Positions 7,621 through 15,478 of a stretch of 42,923 nucleotides of DNA are shown here, piece by piece. The translations under genes were made by a program, and so were the position numbers. The stretch is from DATARH01 sp036278835 (lineage in GTDB: Bacteria > Pseudomonadota > Alphaproteobacteria > ATCC43930 > CGMCC-115725). Position 1 is the first letter of the stretch; each line of letters opens with the position of its first letter. The stretch lies in NCBI GenBank assembly GCA_036278835.1, contig DASUKH010000055.1:1-42923 (forward strand), in the 5' to 3' direction. The notes under the pieces are model-generated. The model was not told where the DNA came from. It saw nothing but the letters and a program-made list of their open reading frames with translations, and did not search any database.

Positions 7621-9024
7621 TTAGCGGCGGCGCCGCCAGCTTTCGGGGACGAGCCGGGTGCCGATGCCGCGGATCCCGGCGGTCAATCCGATCGCGGCCG
7701 CCGGCAACGCCACGATCGGGTGGCGCAGATAGTGCTGATGCCGGTTATGCTTGCGGCGGCGGCAGGCACGCATCTCCGAGCGCGTCGGCCGCCGCGGATC
7801 GAAGTCGATATGCGCCGGCCCGTTGTTTTCCGGGCCCTCCAGGGCGAGCGCCGAGAGCAGGTCGGGTGCGGCGGCGACGCGCGGGGTCAGCGGCTCGCCG
7901 ATATCGAACAATCTGTGCAGGGTTGCGGCGATCGAGGTGTGGTCGAAGGGGTAGGGCGACCCGCCATCGGGGCGCGGCGGCGGCCGGATGATGCTGCCGC
8001 GCGGCACATAGGGCGAGACGACGACCGCCGGCACGCGGACGCCGTAGCGGTCGAAGCGGAACCCGTCCGGGTAGGGCGGGCCGGGCGGAACGGCGGCCGG
8101 CGGCGGCACATGATCGAAAACGCCGCCATGCTCGTCATAGGTGATGATGAGCAGGGTCTGCGGCCAGGTCGGCGCGTTGCGCACCGCGTTGTAGACGGTG
8201 GCGATCAGCTGCTCGCCGTAAAGCAGGTTATGCGGCGGGTGCTCGTCATTGGGCGGCTTGTTGCCGAACAGGCTCGGGAAATAGCGCGGCTCGATAAAGC
8301 TGTAATTGGGCAGCCGGCCGGTGCGGCAGTGGCGCGCGAACTCGTCCTCGAACAGGCAGAAATGGGTCGGGACCTTGGGCCACAAATCGAGCAGGGTCGC
8401 GGTTTGCGGCAGGTCGTGGAAATAGATTTTCCAGCTGTAGCCGTGCACCCCGAGCCGGCGGAAGATCGTCGGCATCGTGCGCGGCAGCTGATACGGGAAA
8501 TGCGGGATCGAGTTGTTGACGTAGCCGCCGCCAGTGCCGCAATGCGCAAAATAGCGGTTGGGCCAGGTCTCGCACGGGGCCGAGGCATGCCAGCGGTCAG
8601 ACAGGCCGAATTCCAGCGCCAGCCGGCTGATGACCGGCACCTGCCGCGGCAGAAAATAGTGCATGACGCCGCCCGGGTCGTCGGGCTTCAAAGGCGGCTG
8701 CTGGCGGGCGTAATTGTCGACGAAGCCGCTCATCGTCGGTTCGCCCGATTCGTCGCCGCGCTCGTCGAGGCCGAACAGCTGCATTTTCACGTCGGCGAAC
8801 AATTCGCCCGGTTCCGGATCGGGGATGCGCGCCGCCGCCGGGGTGATCGCCGGGCTGTTCCAGGAATGGATCACCGCGACGCTGCCGTCCGGCTTGTGCC
8901 AAGGATTGGCGGTGGTGCCGTCGAGCCCGTCGGCGCACCCGCCCGCCGGATAGAGCCGGCCGAGCAGGCAGTCGAACGAGCGGTTTTCGAGCATCAGGAC
9001 GACAACGTGCTCGACCTTGCGCAT
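7621..9024 (-). CDS. Phosphoesterase family protein (phospholipase C / acid phosphatase AcpA-like)
   Basis: A 467-residue member of the alkaline-phosphatase-like phosphoesterase family that includes bacterial phospholipase C and AcpA. The N-terminal VEHVVVLMLENRSFDCLLG contains the metal-binding Glu-Asn pair typical of the family. Further family motifs are SDRWHASAPCETWPNRYF (near 140), the metal-binding TYDEHGGVFDHVPPP (near 290), VRVPAVVVSPYV, and YPFDHTSIAATLHRLF with the metal-ligand DH. The start lies directly before the first strand and no signal peptide is visible, although secretion is usual in this family. The last about 45 residues are very basic (RACRRRKHNRHQHYLRH, ending WRRRR). 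The substrate, phospholipid or phosphomonoester, is unresolved. Confidence 0.88.
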   Translation of the reverse strand: MRKVEHVVVLMLENRSFDCLLGRLYPAGGCADGLDGTTANPWHKPDGSVAVIHSWNSPAITPAAARIPDPEPGELFADVKMQLFGLDERGDESGEPTMSGFVDNYARQQPPLKPDDPGGVMHYFLPRQVPVISRLALEFGLSDRWHASAPCETWPNRYFAHCGTGGGYVNNSIPHFPYQLPRTMPTIFRRLGVHGYSWKIYFHDLPQTATLLDLWPKVPTHFCLFEDEFARHCRTGRLPNYSFIEPRYFPSLFGNKPPNDEHPPHNLLYGEQLIATVYNAVRNAPTWPQTLLIITYDEHGGVFDHVPPPAAVPPGPPYPDGFRFDRYGVRVPAVVVSPYVPRGSIIRPPPRPDGGSPYPFDHTSIAATLHRLFDIGEPLTPRVAAAPDLLSALALEGPENNGPAHIDFDPRRPTRSEMRACRRRKHNRHQHYLRHPIVALPAAAIGLTAGIRGIGTRLVPESWRRRR

Positions 9025-9148
9025 GCCCTCTCCCGGCTGTCGTTGCTGCCGACGGCAACCTCTTGGGCAAACGGAGAGCGCACCGCTTCATTGCTTTCAT
9101 CGCCTCGAAACGATCGCCCGAGCCGGTCCGGGTTGGACGCCCCGAGGC

Positions 9149-9358
9149 TTACGGTCGCCTGTGCCGGCGCGCGGGCGGCGGCCCGGGCAGGAACAAGGTG
9201 ATCCCGGCAGCCGTCCCCAGACAAAAGATCGCATAGGCGGCGGCAGAGGCTTCATAGAAGCTGATCCAAAGAAACACGATCGAGAGGCTTCCCAATATCG
9301 CTGCCGCGGCCTGCAATATGACGCGCGAAAACCTGAGGATTATCTCTTGCAGGTCCAT
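9149..9358 (-). CDS. Small membrane protein, two predicted TM helices
   Basis: A 69-residue protein starting MDLQEIILRFSRVILQ, with a good GGAG six bases before the ATG at 9358. Two hydrophobic stretches (about residues 17-36 and 38-58) suggest a helical hairpin in the inner membrane. The tail PPPARRHRRP is basic. I do not recognise the family. A longer reading from 9484 adds Arg-rich sequence typical of random high-GC frames and was not used. It lies upstream of, and in the same direction as, the phosphoesterase gene, with a 124-bp gap. Confidence 0.5.
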   Translation of the reverse strand: MDLQEIILRFSRVILQAAAAILGSLSIVFLWISFYEASAAAYAIFCLGTAAGITLFLPGPPPARRHRRP

Positions 9359-9604
9359 CCGAAACTCCGGTTTGTCGTGTCGCCGGGCATCATCGGCGAT
9401 CTGAATTAATGCCCGGTAAACGGCAGCCGGTATGTTCGTGTCCCGTTGCGCATGGCGGCAAACGCGAGCGACGGTCGTCGGCAACGCGCTTTTCGCGTAA
9501 TGCGATTGAAGGGATGCGTTCTGAGCCTACCAATGATATTCTGCGCTGCGGCCGTCGTGTGGGGGGTCTCCTTGAGTGCGGAGGCGGCCGGCGGGGGTGA
9601 ATGA

Positions 9605-11041
9605 ATGATGCGCGTGGCTGGGTACTCAATCCCGCTGCTTCGGCTGCTGCTGTTCGTGGTCGCCGTGGTGCCGTTTTCCGGCACCGCTGGCGCGGCTACG
9701 ACGCGGGAGCTGAACGTGGCGGTCTCGTCGGCGCAGGTGGTCGAATTTCCACAGCCGGCACGCAGCGTGTTTATAGCCGATCCGTCGATCGCGGACGTCC
9801 AGGTGGCGTCGCCCAAGAGCGTCATCATCTTCGGACGCAAGCCCGGATCGACGACGCTGATCGCGATCGGCAACAACGATGCGCCGCTGGCGAAAATCCA
9901 GGTCACCGTCCGCTACAACATCGGCGACCTGCGCCGGCTGATCGAGAAGGAGGTGCCGCGCGCCAATATCGCGGTCGAGCCGACGCCGACCGGCATCATC
10001 CTCTCCGGGGTCGTGCCGAACGAGGAGACCGCCCACAAGGTGCGCATCGCGGCGCAAAGCCACCTGAGCGGCAAGGAAGTCATCGTCAACCAGCTCAAGG
10101 TTTCCGGCCCGGCGCAGGTCAACCTGCGGGTGCGGGTGGCCGAGATGTCGCGCGCGGTGACCAAGCAGCTCGGGTTCAGCTGGGAGACGCTCGTCAACCC
10201 GGGATCGTTCGTCGTCGGCCTCGCCACCGGCCGCACCTTTCTGAACCAGGCGGTCAGCGGGCTGACCACGGTCAACCGGGCCGGACCGCTGACCAATGCC
10301 GCCATCCCCGGCTCGATCGTCTCCGGCGTCAACACCCGGCGGCTATCGGTCAACAACATCATCGACGCGCTCGCCGAGGAAGGGGTCGTCAAAATCCTGG
10401 CGCAACCGAACCTGACGGCGATCTCCGGCCAGCCGGCGAGCTTCCTGGCCGGCGGCGAATTTCCGGTTCCCGCGCCGCAGGCGGCAGCCGGCGGGGTGAC
10501 GTCGGTCATCACGATCCAGTTCAAGAGTTTCGGGGTGCACCTCGATTTCGTGCCGACGGTGCTGTCGAACGACCGCATCAGCATGAAGGTGCGCCCCTCG
10601 GTCAGCGAATTGTCGGATCAGGGCGCGATCACCCTGCCGGGCAACCTCGTCATCCCGGCGCTGACCGAACGCACCGCCGAGACGACGATCGAACTCGGCA
10701 GCGGCCAGAGCTTCGCGATCGCCGGGCTGATCCAGTCCAATGAAAATACGAACATCACCAAGTTTCCGTGGCTTGGCGATCTGCCGGTCCTCGGTCCGCT
10801 GTTCCGCTCGTCGTTTTTTCAACGCAACGAGACCGAGCTGGTCATCATCGTCACCCCCTATATCGTTCGCCCGGTTGACGACGCGACCAGCCTGAAGCTG
10901 CCGACACAAGGCTTTACGCCGACATCCGAGTTCGAGCGAACCATTCTCGATCGCCTGTTCAAGGCATCGCCCAACGCCGCCCGCGCCCTGCAACTCGGTG
11001 GCGCGAAGCTGCATGGCGATCCCGGGTTCATTTTCCAGTGA
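9605..11041 (+). CDS. cpaC: Type II/III secretin, CpaC/RcpA family (Tad pilus)
   Basis: Outer-membrane secretin that would form the exit pore for Flp-type (Tad) pili. The 478-residue protein has a signal peptide (about 1-30, ending GTAGAATT). It also has the pilus-assembly N-terminal domain (ELNVAVSSAQVVEFP, then IADPSIADVQVASPKSVIIFG), a BON-like segment (TGIILSGVVPNEETAHKV, about 135-165), and the secretin core from about 175 with VPAPQ, PWLGDLPVLGPLFRS and ETELVIIVTPYIVRP. The ATG at 9605 follows GGGGGTG; 9608 is an alternative. cpaD and tadD follow, but no pilin, prepilin peptidase, CpaB, CpaE or CpaF gene is nearby. Confidence 0.93.
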   Translation: MMRVAGYSIPLLRLLLFVVAVVPFSGTAGAATTRELNVAVSSAQVVEFPQPARSVFIADPSIADVQVASPKSVIIFGRKPGSTTLIAIGNNDAPLAKIQVTVRYNIGDLRRLIEKEVPRANIAVEPTPTGIILSGVVPNEETAHKVRIAAQSHLSGKEVIVNQLKVSGPAQVNLRVRVAEMSRAVTKQLGFSWETLVNPGSFVVGLATGRTFLNQAVSGLTTVNRAGPLTNAAIPGSIVSGVNTRRLSVNNIIDALAEEGVVKILAQPNLTAISGQPASFLAGGEFPVPAPQAAAGGVTSVITIQFKSFGVHLDFVPTVLSNDRISMKVRPSVSELSDQGAITLPGNLVIPALTERTAETTIELGSGQSFAIAGLIQSNENTNITKFPWLGDLPVLGPLFRSSFFQRNETELVIIVTPYIVRPVDDATSLKLPTQGFTPTSEFERTILDRLFKASPNAARALQLGGAKLHGDPGFIFQ

Positions 11042-11055
11042 GGGGGGATCGGCCG

Positions 11056-11781
11056 ATGACGCCACGGGTACCCCGGATCGCCGCGCCGGCCCGCGCTTTG
11101 CGGCTGGCGGCCGGCATAGGCCTCGTTGCCCTTGCAGTTTCCGGCTGCGCGCCGACCACTACCGCCCCCTACGGCGCCGATCTTGGCGCTTATGAGGCGA
11201 CCCCGCGCGAGCTGATAGCGGTCGACAGCGTCGCGGGTCGCCACGTCGTACACCTCGCCGGGCGGACCGGCGCCGTCAGCTGGGCCGAGCGCCGGCGGCT
11301 CGCCGGCTTCATCACCGGCATCGCCCGCAACCGCCCCGATTCGCTTCGGGTCGCGCTGCACGGACGGGCCAGCTCGCGGCAATTGCGCGCGGTGACCCGG
11401 CTTCTGGTTACCGACGGGGTCAACCCGGAACACATCCGTTGGGCGGGGTGGCGCGGCGGCTTGTGGGCGCCGTCGAACGGGGTCGTCGTGGCGGTCGAGC
11501 GGGCAATCGCGGTGCAGCCGCTCTGCCCAGGTTCGACCGGGCATCTTACCGCCCCGAACGACAATCTGCCGGAGCCGAATTTCGGCTGCTCGGACATGTC
11601 GAACCTGGCCGCCATGCTGGCTGATCCGCACGATCTGCGGCAGCCGTCCTCGACGATCTACAGCGATGGCGAGCGCGCTGCCACCGCCGTAGCGGAGTAT
11701 CGTGCGGACAAGGTCAAGGAGCTGAAGAGCGCGTCGGGCACGTCGAGTTCGGGGTCGGGCTCCGGCTCCGGCGGCCACTGA
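11056..11781 (+). CDS. cpaD: CpaD-family pilus assembly lipoprotein
   Basis: A 241-residue lipoprotein of the CpaD family, an outer-membrane partner of the CpaC secretin. The signal peptide ends in the lipobox AVSGC, with the modified Cys at about residue 31. The core IRWAGWRGGLWAPSNGVVVAVER and the Cys-containing segment CPGSTGHLTAPNDNLPEPNFGCSDMSNLAAMLADPHDL are the family hallmark. The C-terminus is a low-complexity Ser/Gly tail. The ATG at 11056 has GGGGGG about 8 bp upstream. A GTG at 11038 overlapping the cpaC stop is possible but less likely. The downstream TPR gene begins within 45 bp. Confidence 0.88.
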   Translation: MTPRVPRIAAPARALRLAAGIGLVALAVSGCAPTTTAPYGADLGAYEATPRELIAVDSVAGRHVVHLAGRTGAVSWAERRRLAGFITGIARNRPDSLRVALHGRASSRQLRAVTRLLVTDGVNPEHIRWAGWRGGLWAPSNGVVVAVERAIAVQPLCPGSTGHLTAPNDNLPEPNFGCSDMSNLAAMLADPHDLRQPSSTIYSDGERAATAVAEYRADKVKELKSASGTSSSGSGSGSGGH

Positions 11782-11825
11782 TGCCGCGCTTCCCCATGGT
11801 CCTCCTGAGTGGGCAGCACGCGGAC

Positions 11826-12605
11826 ATGAACCACAACCCGAGCAGAACGCGGCGGGCGGCGGGCGCCGCGTCGGTGCTGCTGGCGCTGCTGCTCGGCGGC
11901 TGCGCCGGGACGAACGGCGACCCGCCGGTTTCGCTCGACAAGAGTGCCGTGTCCCATGTCGCAGGCGCGGCCGAGGCCAGCGGCGAATACGCTGCCGCCG
12001 CGGGCATCTATGCCAAATACGCCGAGTCGCACCCGAACGACCCTGGCATGCAGGCGTCCTTTGGCAATGCCGCGCTCGCGGCGGGCGAGGTCGACAAGGC
12101 CGAATCGGCGTTCCGCAAGGCGCTCGCGCTCGATCCGCGGCGGGCGGAGGCGCATATGGGGCTCGGCCGGGTCTATCTCGCGCGGAAAGAGCCGCAGAAG
12201 GCGCTTGGCGAATTCCGCGCCGTGCTTGCCGCCAACCCGAAGGACACGCGGGCGCTGAACGGTTCCGGGATCGCGCTCGACCTGCTCGGGCACGGCCGGG
12301 AGGCCCAGCAGGCCTATCGGTCCGCCCTGGCCGTCAAACCTGATGACCACGCCGCGCAGAACAACCTCGGCCTGTCGCTCGCGCTGAGCGGGCAATACGA
12401 TCGCGCCGTCACGGAATTGTCGCCGCTGGCTCTGGAACCCGGCGCGACCCCGCGCATGCGCCACAACCTGGCGCTGGCGCTCGGCCTCAAGGGCGACATG
12501 GCGGGTGCCGCGCAGATCGAGAAGAAAGATCTGAACCAAGCGGCGATTGCCGATAATCAGCGCTTCTACGAGGCTGTCCGCCGCGCGATGACGGCAACCC
12601 AATAG
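11826..12605 (+). CDS. tadD: TPR lipoprotein, TadD-like
   Basis: A 259-residue lipoprotein with tetratricopeptide repeats, matching TadD, the pilotin-like factor of Tad pilus assembly that helps the secretin assemble. The signal peptide ends in LLALLLGGC, placing the lipidated Cys at about residue 26. At least four TPR units follow from about residue 55 (AAAAGIYAKYAESHPNDP, KAESAFRKALALDPRRAEA, KALGEFRAVLAANPKDTRA, EAQQAYRSALAVKPDDHAA). An in-frame ATG at 11781 overlapping the cpaD stop would lengthen the leader unusually, so 11826 was preferred. Its place directly after cpaC-cpaD supports the assignment. Confidence 0.85.
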   Translation: MNHNPSRTRRAAGAASVLLALLLGGCAGTNGDPPVSLDKSAVSHVAGAAEASGEYAAAAGIYAKYAESHPNDPGMQASFGNAALAAGEVDKAESAFRKALALDPRRAEAHMGLGRVYLARKEPQKALGEFRAVLAANPKDTRALNGSGIALDLLGHGREAQQAYRSALAVKPDDHAAQNNLGLSLALSGQYDRAVTELSPLALEPGATPRMRHNLALALGLKGDMAGAAQIEKKDLNQAAIADNQRFYEAVRRAMTATQ

Positions 12606-12631
12606 CCGCCGCGATTGCGCGTTCGCGGCGG
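12606..12631 (+). terminator. Hairpin after tadD
   Basis: A perfect 9-bp stem CCGCCGCGA/TCGCGGCGG with an 8-base loop starts directly after the tadD stop codon. There is no T-run, so termination may be incomplete. It separates the pilus genes from the downstream ECF-controlled group. Confidence 0.5.
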
Positions 12632-12639
12632 ATGGTTGC

Positions 12640-12664
12640 GGAATAAAGCGACGGGCGCATCGTC
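12640..12664 (+). promoter_or_regulatory. Candidate ECF-sigma promoter
   Basis: GGAAT (12640-12644) and CGTC (12661-12664) are separated by 16 bp, matching the general GGAAC/CGTC pattern of ECF-sigma promoters. Transcription would start about 30 bp before the ATG of the exported YX4D-repeat gene and could run into the ECF sigma and anti-sigma genes. This assignment is pattern-based only. Confidence 0.4.
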
Positions 12665-12704
12665 TCTCTCCCGATGCAACACAGGATGCTTCGAGGAGAT
12701 TTTT

Positions 12705-13094
12705 ATGGTGATGACGTTCACGCGCAAGGCGCTCGTCGGCGCGGCCCTGATCGTTCTGACGGCAGGCTCGGCCTACGCCGCCCCGCCGCCTAAGGTCGCA
12801 CAGACCGACAAGGGGCCGGCCCTGGTCAATGCCAAGGGCATGACGCTCTACACGTACGACAATGACGGCGACGGCAAGTCCACGTGCTACGGCAAATGCG
12901 CGGTCAATTGGCCGCCGCTGGACGCCAGTCCCGGCGCCGTCGCGCCGGCCGGCTATTCGCTCGTCACCCGCAAAGACGGCAGCAAGCAGTGGGCCCATAA
13001 GGGCCAACCGCTCTACAGCTGGACCAAGGACAAAAAGCCGGGCGACACCACCGGCGATGGGGTCGCCAAGACTTGGCACGTCGCCCGGCCCTGA
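12705..13094 (+). CDS. Exported YX4D-repeat protein (COG4315 / PF03640-like)
   Basis: A 129-residue exported protein. MVMTFTRKALVGAALIVLTAGSAYA is a Sec signal peptide. The mature part has the repeat typical of this family: LVNAKGMTLYTYDNDGDGKSTCYGKCAVNWPP, with Y-x4-D and a CYGKC disulfide pair, then GSKQWAHKGQPLYSWTKDKKPGDTTGD and the ending TWHVARP. Members are small secreted or lipoprotein-like proteins of unknown biochemical role, often next to ECF sigma factors. The start has AGGAGA five bases upstream. The sigma factor gene begins 83 bp downstream. Confidence 0.88.
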   Translation: MVMTFTRKALVGAALIVLTAGSAYAAPPPKVAQTDKGPALVNAKGMTLYTYDNDGDGKSTCYGKCAVNWPPLDASPGAVAPAGYSLVTRKDGSKQWAHKGQPLYSWTKDKKPGDTTGDGVAKTWHVARP

Positions 13095-13177
13095 ATGCGG
13101 CCTTGCTGCCCGCGAGGCCCGGCGGCGCACGGCGCAGCAATTGGCGGGCGGCGGCAGTGTGCGGCTGAGGCACCGGC

Positions 13178-13690
13178 ATGGCGGCGGATGAGCGCGCCAA
13201 CCTGATCGAACGGCAGGTCCCGGCGCTGCGGCGCTATGCCTACGCGCTCCTGCGCGATCACGACGCGGCTGACGACCTCGTCCAGGATTGCCTGGAGCGC
13301 GCCTTGTCGCGCTGGTATCTGCGGCGCTCCGATGCGGATTTGCGGGCCTGGCTGTTCACGATCCTGCGCAATCTCTGCATCAGCGCCTATCGCAGCCGCC
13401 GGCGCCGCGGCGTAACCACCCCGATCGACGAGGCGATGCCGCTCGGCACCGCCCCCGGTCAGGAGGCGAGGCTTGAAGCGCACGATATGTTGGCTGCGCT
13501 CGATCAGCTGCCGGAAGACCAGAAATCGCTGCTGCTGCTCATCGGGGTCGAGGACCTGTCTTACGCGGAGGCGGCGAAGGTGCTCGGGGTGCCGATCGGC
13601 ACCGTGATGTCGCGGCTGTCGCGCGCCCGCCAACGGCTGCGGACGGCGATCGAAGGCGGCCGGGCGCCGCTGCTGCGGAGGGTCAAATGA
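13178..13690 (+). CDS. ECF-family RNA polymerase sigma factor
   Basis: A 170-residue sigma-70 family factor of the extracytoplasmic-function type. Region 2 covers about residues 12-75 (RYAYALLRDHDAADDLVQDCLERAL, then RAWLFTILRNLC, the -10 recognition part). Region 4 covers about 105-160 (DQLPEDQKSLLLLI, then LSYAEAAKVLGVPIGTVMSRLSRARQRL, a helix-turn-helix for the -35). The start follows GAGG with 7-bp spacing. Its last codons overlap the anti-sigma gene by four bases (ATGA), so the two are cotranslated. It may drive its own cluster through the GGAAT/CGTC site at 12640. Confidence 0.94.
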   Translation: MAADERANLIERQVPALRRYAYALLRDHDAADDLVQDCLERALSRWYLRRSDADLRAWLFTILRNLCISAYRSRRRRGVTTPIDEAMPLGTAPGQEARLEAHDMLAALDQLPEDQKSLLLLIGVEDLSYAEAAKVLGVPIGTVMSRLSRARQRLRTAIEGGRAPLLRRVK

Positions 13691-14481
13691 CCGGGGCGCC
13701 CGGTCCGATCGGCGAGGACGATCTGCACGCGTTCGTCGATGGCCGGCTCACCGGGGCCGATCGCGAGCGGGTTGAGGCGTATCTCTCCTTGCACCCCGAG
13801 GCGCAGGAACGGACGGCGCGCGACCGCGCGCACCGCGACAGCCTGCGCGCCCAGCTTGCCGCAAAATTCGCCGAGCCAATCCCGGCGCGCCTGCGCATCG
13901 CCAATATCGGCGCGGCAAATCGCGAGGCGCGGCGGCGCTACCTGCGGGCGGCCGCGGCGGCCGTCGTGCTGTTTGTTGCGGGGGCCGCCTGCGGCTGGTC
14001 GGCCGGCCATTTCCGGCCCGCGGCGTCGGGCGCCGAAGCGGTCGCCGACCATGCTGCCGCCGCCTACCGCACCTTTGTGGTGGAGGTCGCCCACCCTGTC
14101 GAGGTCAAGGCGGCGCAGGAGGACCACTTGTTGCATTGGCTGTCGAAGCGCCTCGGCCGCGAGTTGGCGGCGCCCGACCTGTCGCGGTTCGGCTACCGGC
14201 TGATGGGAGGGCGTCTGCTGCCGGGCGGCAGCGGCGCCGCGGCGCAGCTGATGTACGACGATCCCGACGGCCATCGGCTGACCCTCTACGTCCAGGCGGA
14301 ACCCGGCACCACCACGGCATTTCGCTTCCACCGGGACGGCACCGCCTCAACCTTTGCCTGGGTCGATCAGGGGTTCGGGTTTGCGGTGACGGCGCCGGTC
14401 AGCCGCGAAGAGCTGCTGCCGATCGCCGAAGCGGTTTATCACCGGCTGGATGGCTCGCCGCCCGGCACCGGCCGTTCCTGA
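13687..14481 (+). CDS. Anti-sigma factor, membrane-anchored
   Basis: A 264-residue protein coupled to the ECF sigma gene by an ATGA overlap. The N-terminal cytoplasmic part (EDDLHAFVDGRLTGADRERVEAYL) has the pattern of alphaproteobacterial anti-sigma factors that lack the zinc His/Cys motif. A membrane helix follows at about 90-112 (AAAAVVLFVAGAACGW), then a periplasmic domain of about 150 residues (PDLSRFGYRLMGGRLLPG, AAQLMYDDPDGHRLTLYV, FAWVDQGFGFAVTAPV). This layout suits sensing an envelope signal and releasing the sigma factor. The specific signal is unknown. Confidence 0.88.
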   Translation: MTGAPGPIGEDDLHAFVDGRLTGADRERVEAYLSLHPEAQERTARDRAHRDSLRAQLAAKFAEPIPARLRIANIGAANREARRRYLRAAAAAVVLFVAGAACGWSAGHFRPAASGAEAVADHAAAAYRTFVVEVAHPVEVKAAQEDHLLHWLSKRLGRELAAPDLSRFGYRLMGGRLLPGGSGAAAQLMYDDPDGHRLTLYVQAEPGTTTAFRFHRDGTASTFAWVDQGFGFAVTAPVSREELLPIAEAVYHRLDGSPPGTGRS

Positions 14482-14501
14482 CCGTTCGCGATTCGTCGCC
14501 G

Positions 14502-15428
14502 TCAGCCGTTGCGGACGGTACGGGCAAGCTCCTTCTGGCGATCGAACTCGGCGCGGCGGTGGGCGATCTCCTCCGGCGACAACCGGGCGATGTTGGAATA
14601 ATCGAGCTTCCAGGCCGGATCGTCGGCCCAGCGCAGCGGCGACTGCACGGTGGTGCGCGGCGCCGGCGCCGCCGCGAGCAGGCGCAATGCGAGGTCGATC
14701 GTAAAATCCTGCGATTCCGGATCGTGCGGCCGCCCGGCCGGGTTGCCGAGCGGGAAATCGCTGAACAAAAACCGCGGCACGCCGACATATTCGACAATGT
14801 CCTTGGCGCAGCCCAAAACGACGGTCGGGATGCCGTTTCTTTCGAGGTGACGGGCGGCCAGACTCACGGTCTGGTGGCACACCGGTCAAACCGCGGGCAA
14901 CACCGCCGCATCGACCCGGTCGGCGCGCAGCCGGGCCAGCAATTCCGGGCAGTCGCGCTCGATCGTCGCGCGCTGGCTGCGATTGGTGGGGAGGCCATGA
15001 AAGCGCGGCGCCAGCGCGCCGATCCGCCCGGACGCCGCCGCCCGCCGCAACGCGGCCAGCGGGAACCAGCTGTTGCTGTCGGTCGCCGTCGTATGGTCGC
15101 GGTCGTAACCGATATGTGCGATGCGCAGGTCGGGATCGCCGGCGCTGTCGCCGGAATACACCCTGTAGAACTTCGCCGCGCCGTTATAGGGCGCGCCCGG
15201 CCCCTGATCGCCCTTGTCGGGCTGATAGGGCGCCGCCGTCGTCACCAGCCCGACCCGGCTCTGCGCGACCGGCTTGCGCAACGGCGCGAACGGCACCTCG
15301 GCGTAATGCGCCCAGCGATAGGGCGCGCCGTAGCCGAGCGCCTGATAATACTCGCCGATGCGCCGCAGGTAGGGGATCGGCACGTCGTCGTCGGGCGCAA
15401 ACCCGAATCGCTCCTCATCGTCGCTCAT
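14502..15428 (-). CDS. GrdB/PrdB-like reductase component, predicted selenoprotein (UGA at 14886-14888)
   Basis: One reading frame of 308 codons interrupted only by a UGA at codon 181, with clear family similarity on both sides. It resembles the glycine/sarcosine/betaine reductase selenoprotein B family. The upstream part includes RVGLVTTAAPYQ and ends DRVDAAVLPAV. Then come UGA, PVCHQTVSLAARHLERNGIP, TVVLGCAKDIVEYVGVPRF and LGNPAGRPHD. The resulting U-P-V-C is a redox UxxC motif where I recall relatives having CPVC. A hairpin starts 11 bases after the UGA. The start at 15428 has GGAGAGG upstream; 15446 is a second choice. In clostridia such subunits act in reductive amino-acid cleavage; in this aerobic-looking context the substrate is unknown. 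If the host lacks Sec machinery, this would be a pseudogene. Confidence 0.8.
14858..14874 (-). promoter_or_regulatory. Candidate bacterial SECIS hairpin
   Basis: On the minus strand the mRNA reads CCAGAC-CGTGA-GTCTGG: a perfect 6-bp stem with a 5-base loop that has G as its second base. The apical loop begins 17 bases after the in-frame UGA. Spacing, small loop and early loop G all fit the published general pattern of bacterial SECIS elements read by SelB. No fold energy was computed. Confidence 0.6.
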
Positions 15429-15478
15429 GTCTTCCGGCCTCTCCATTGATGCCGCAGATTAGCGCATCCGGCCAGCTC

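Noticed and set aside
7369..9201. 610-residue plus-strand frame opposite the phosphoesterase gene
   Set aside because: It is a frame shadow of a gene with clear catalytic motifs and has low-complexity Arg/Gly/Ala composition and no start signal.
14502..14882. Separate 126-residue gene starting at a GTG just after the TGA
   Set aside because: It lacks a ribosome binding site and begins in the middle of a conserved motif; treating the TGA as selenocysteine gives one full-length family member.
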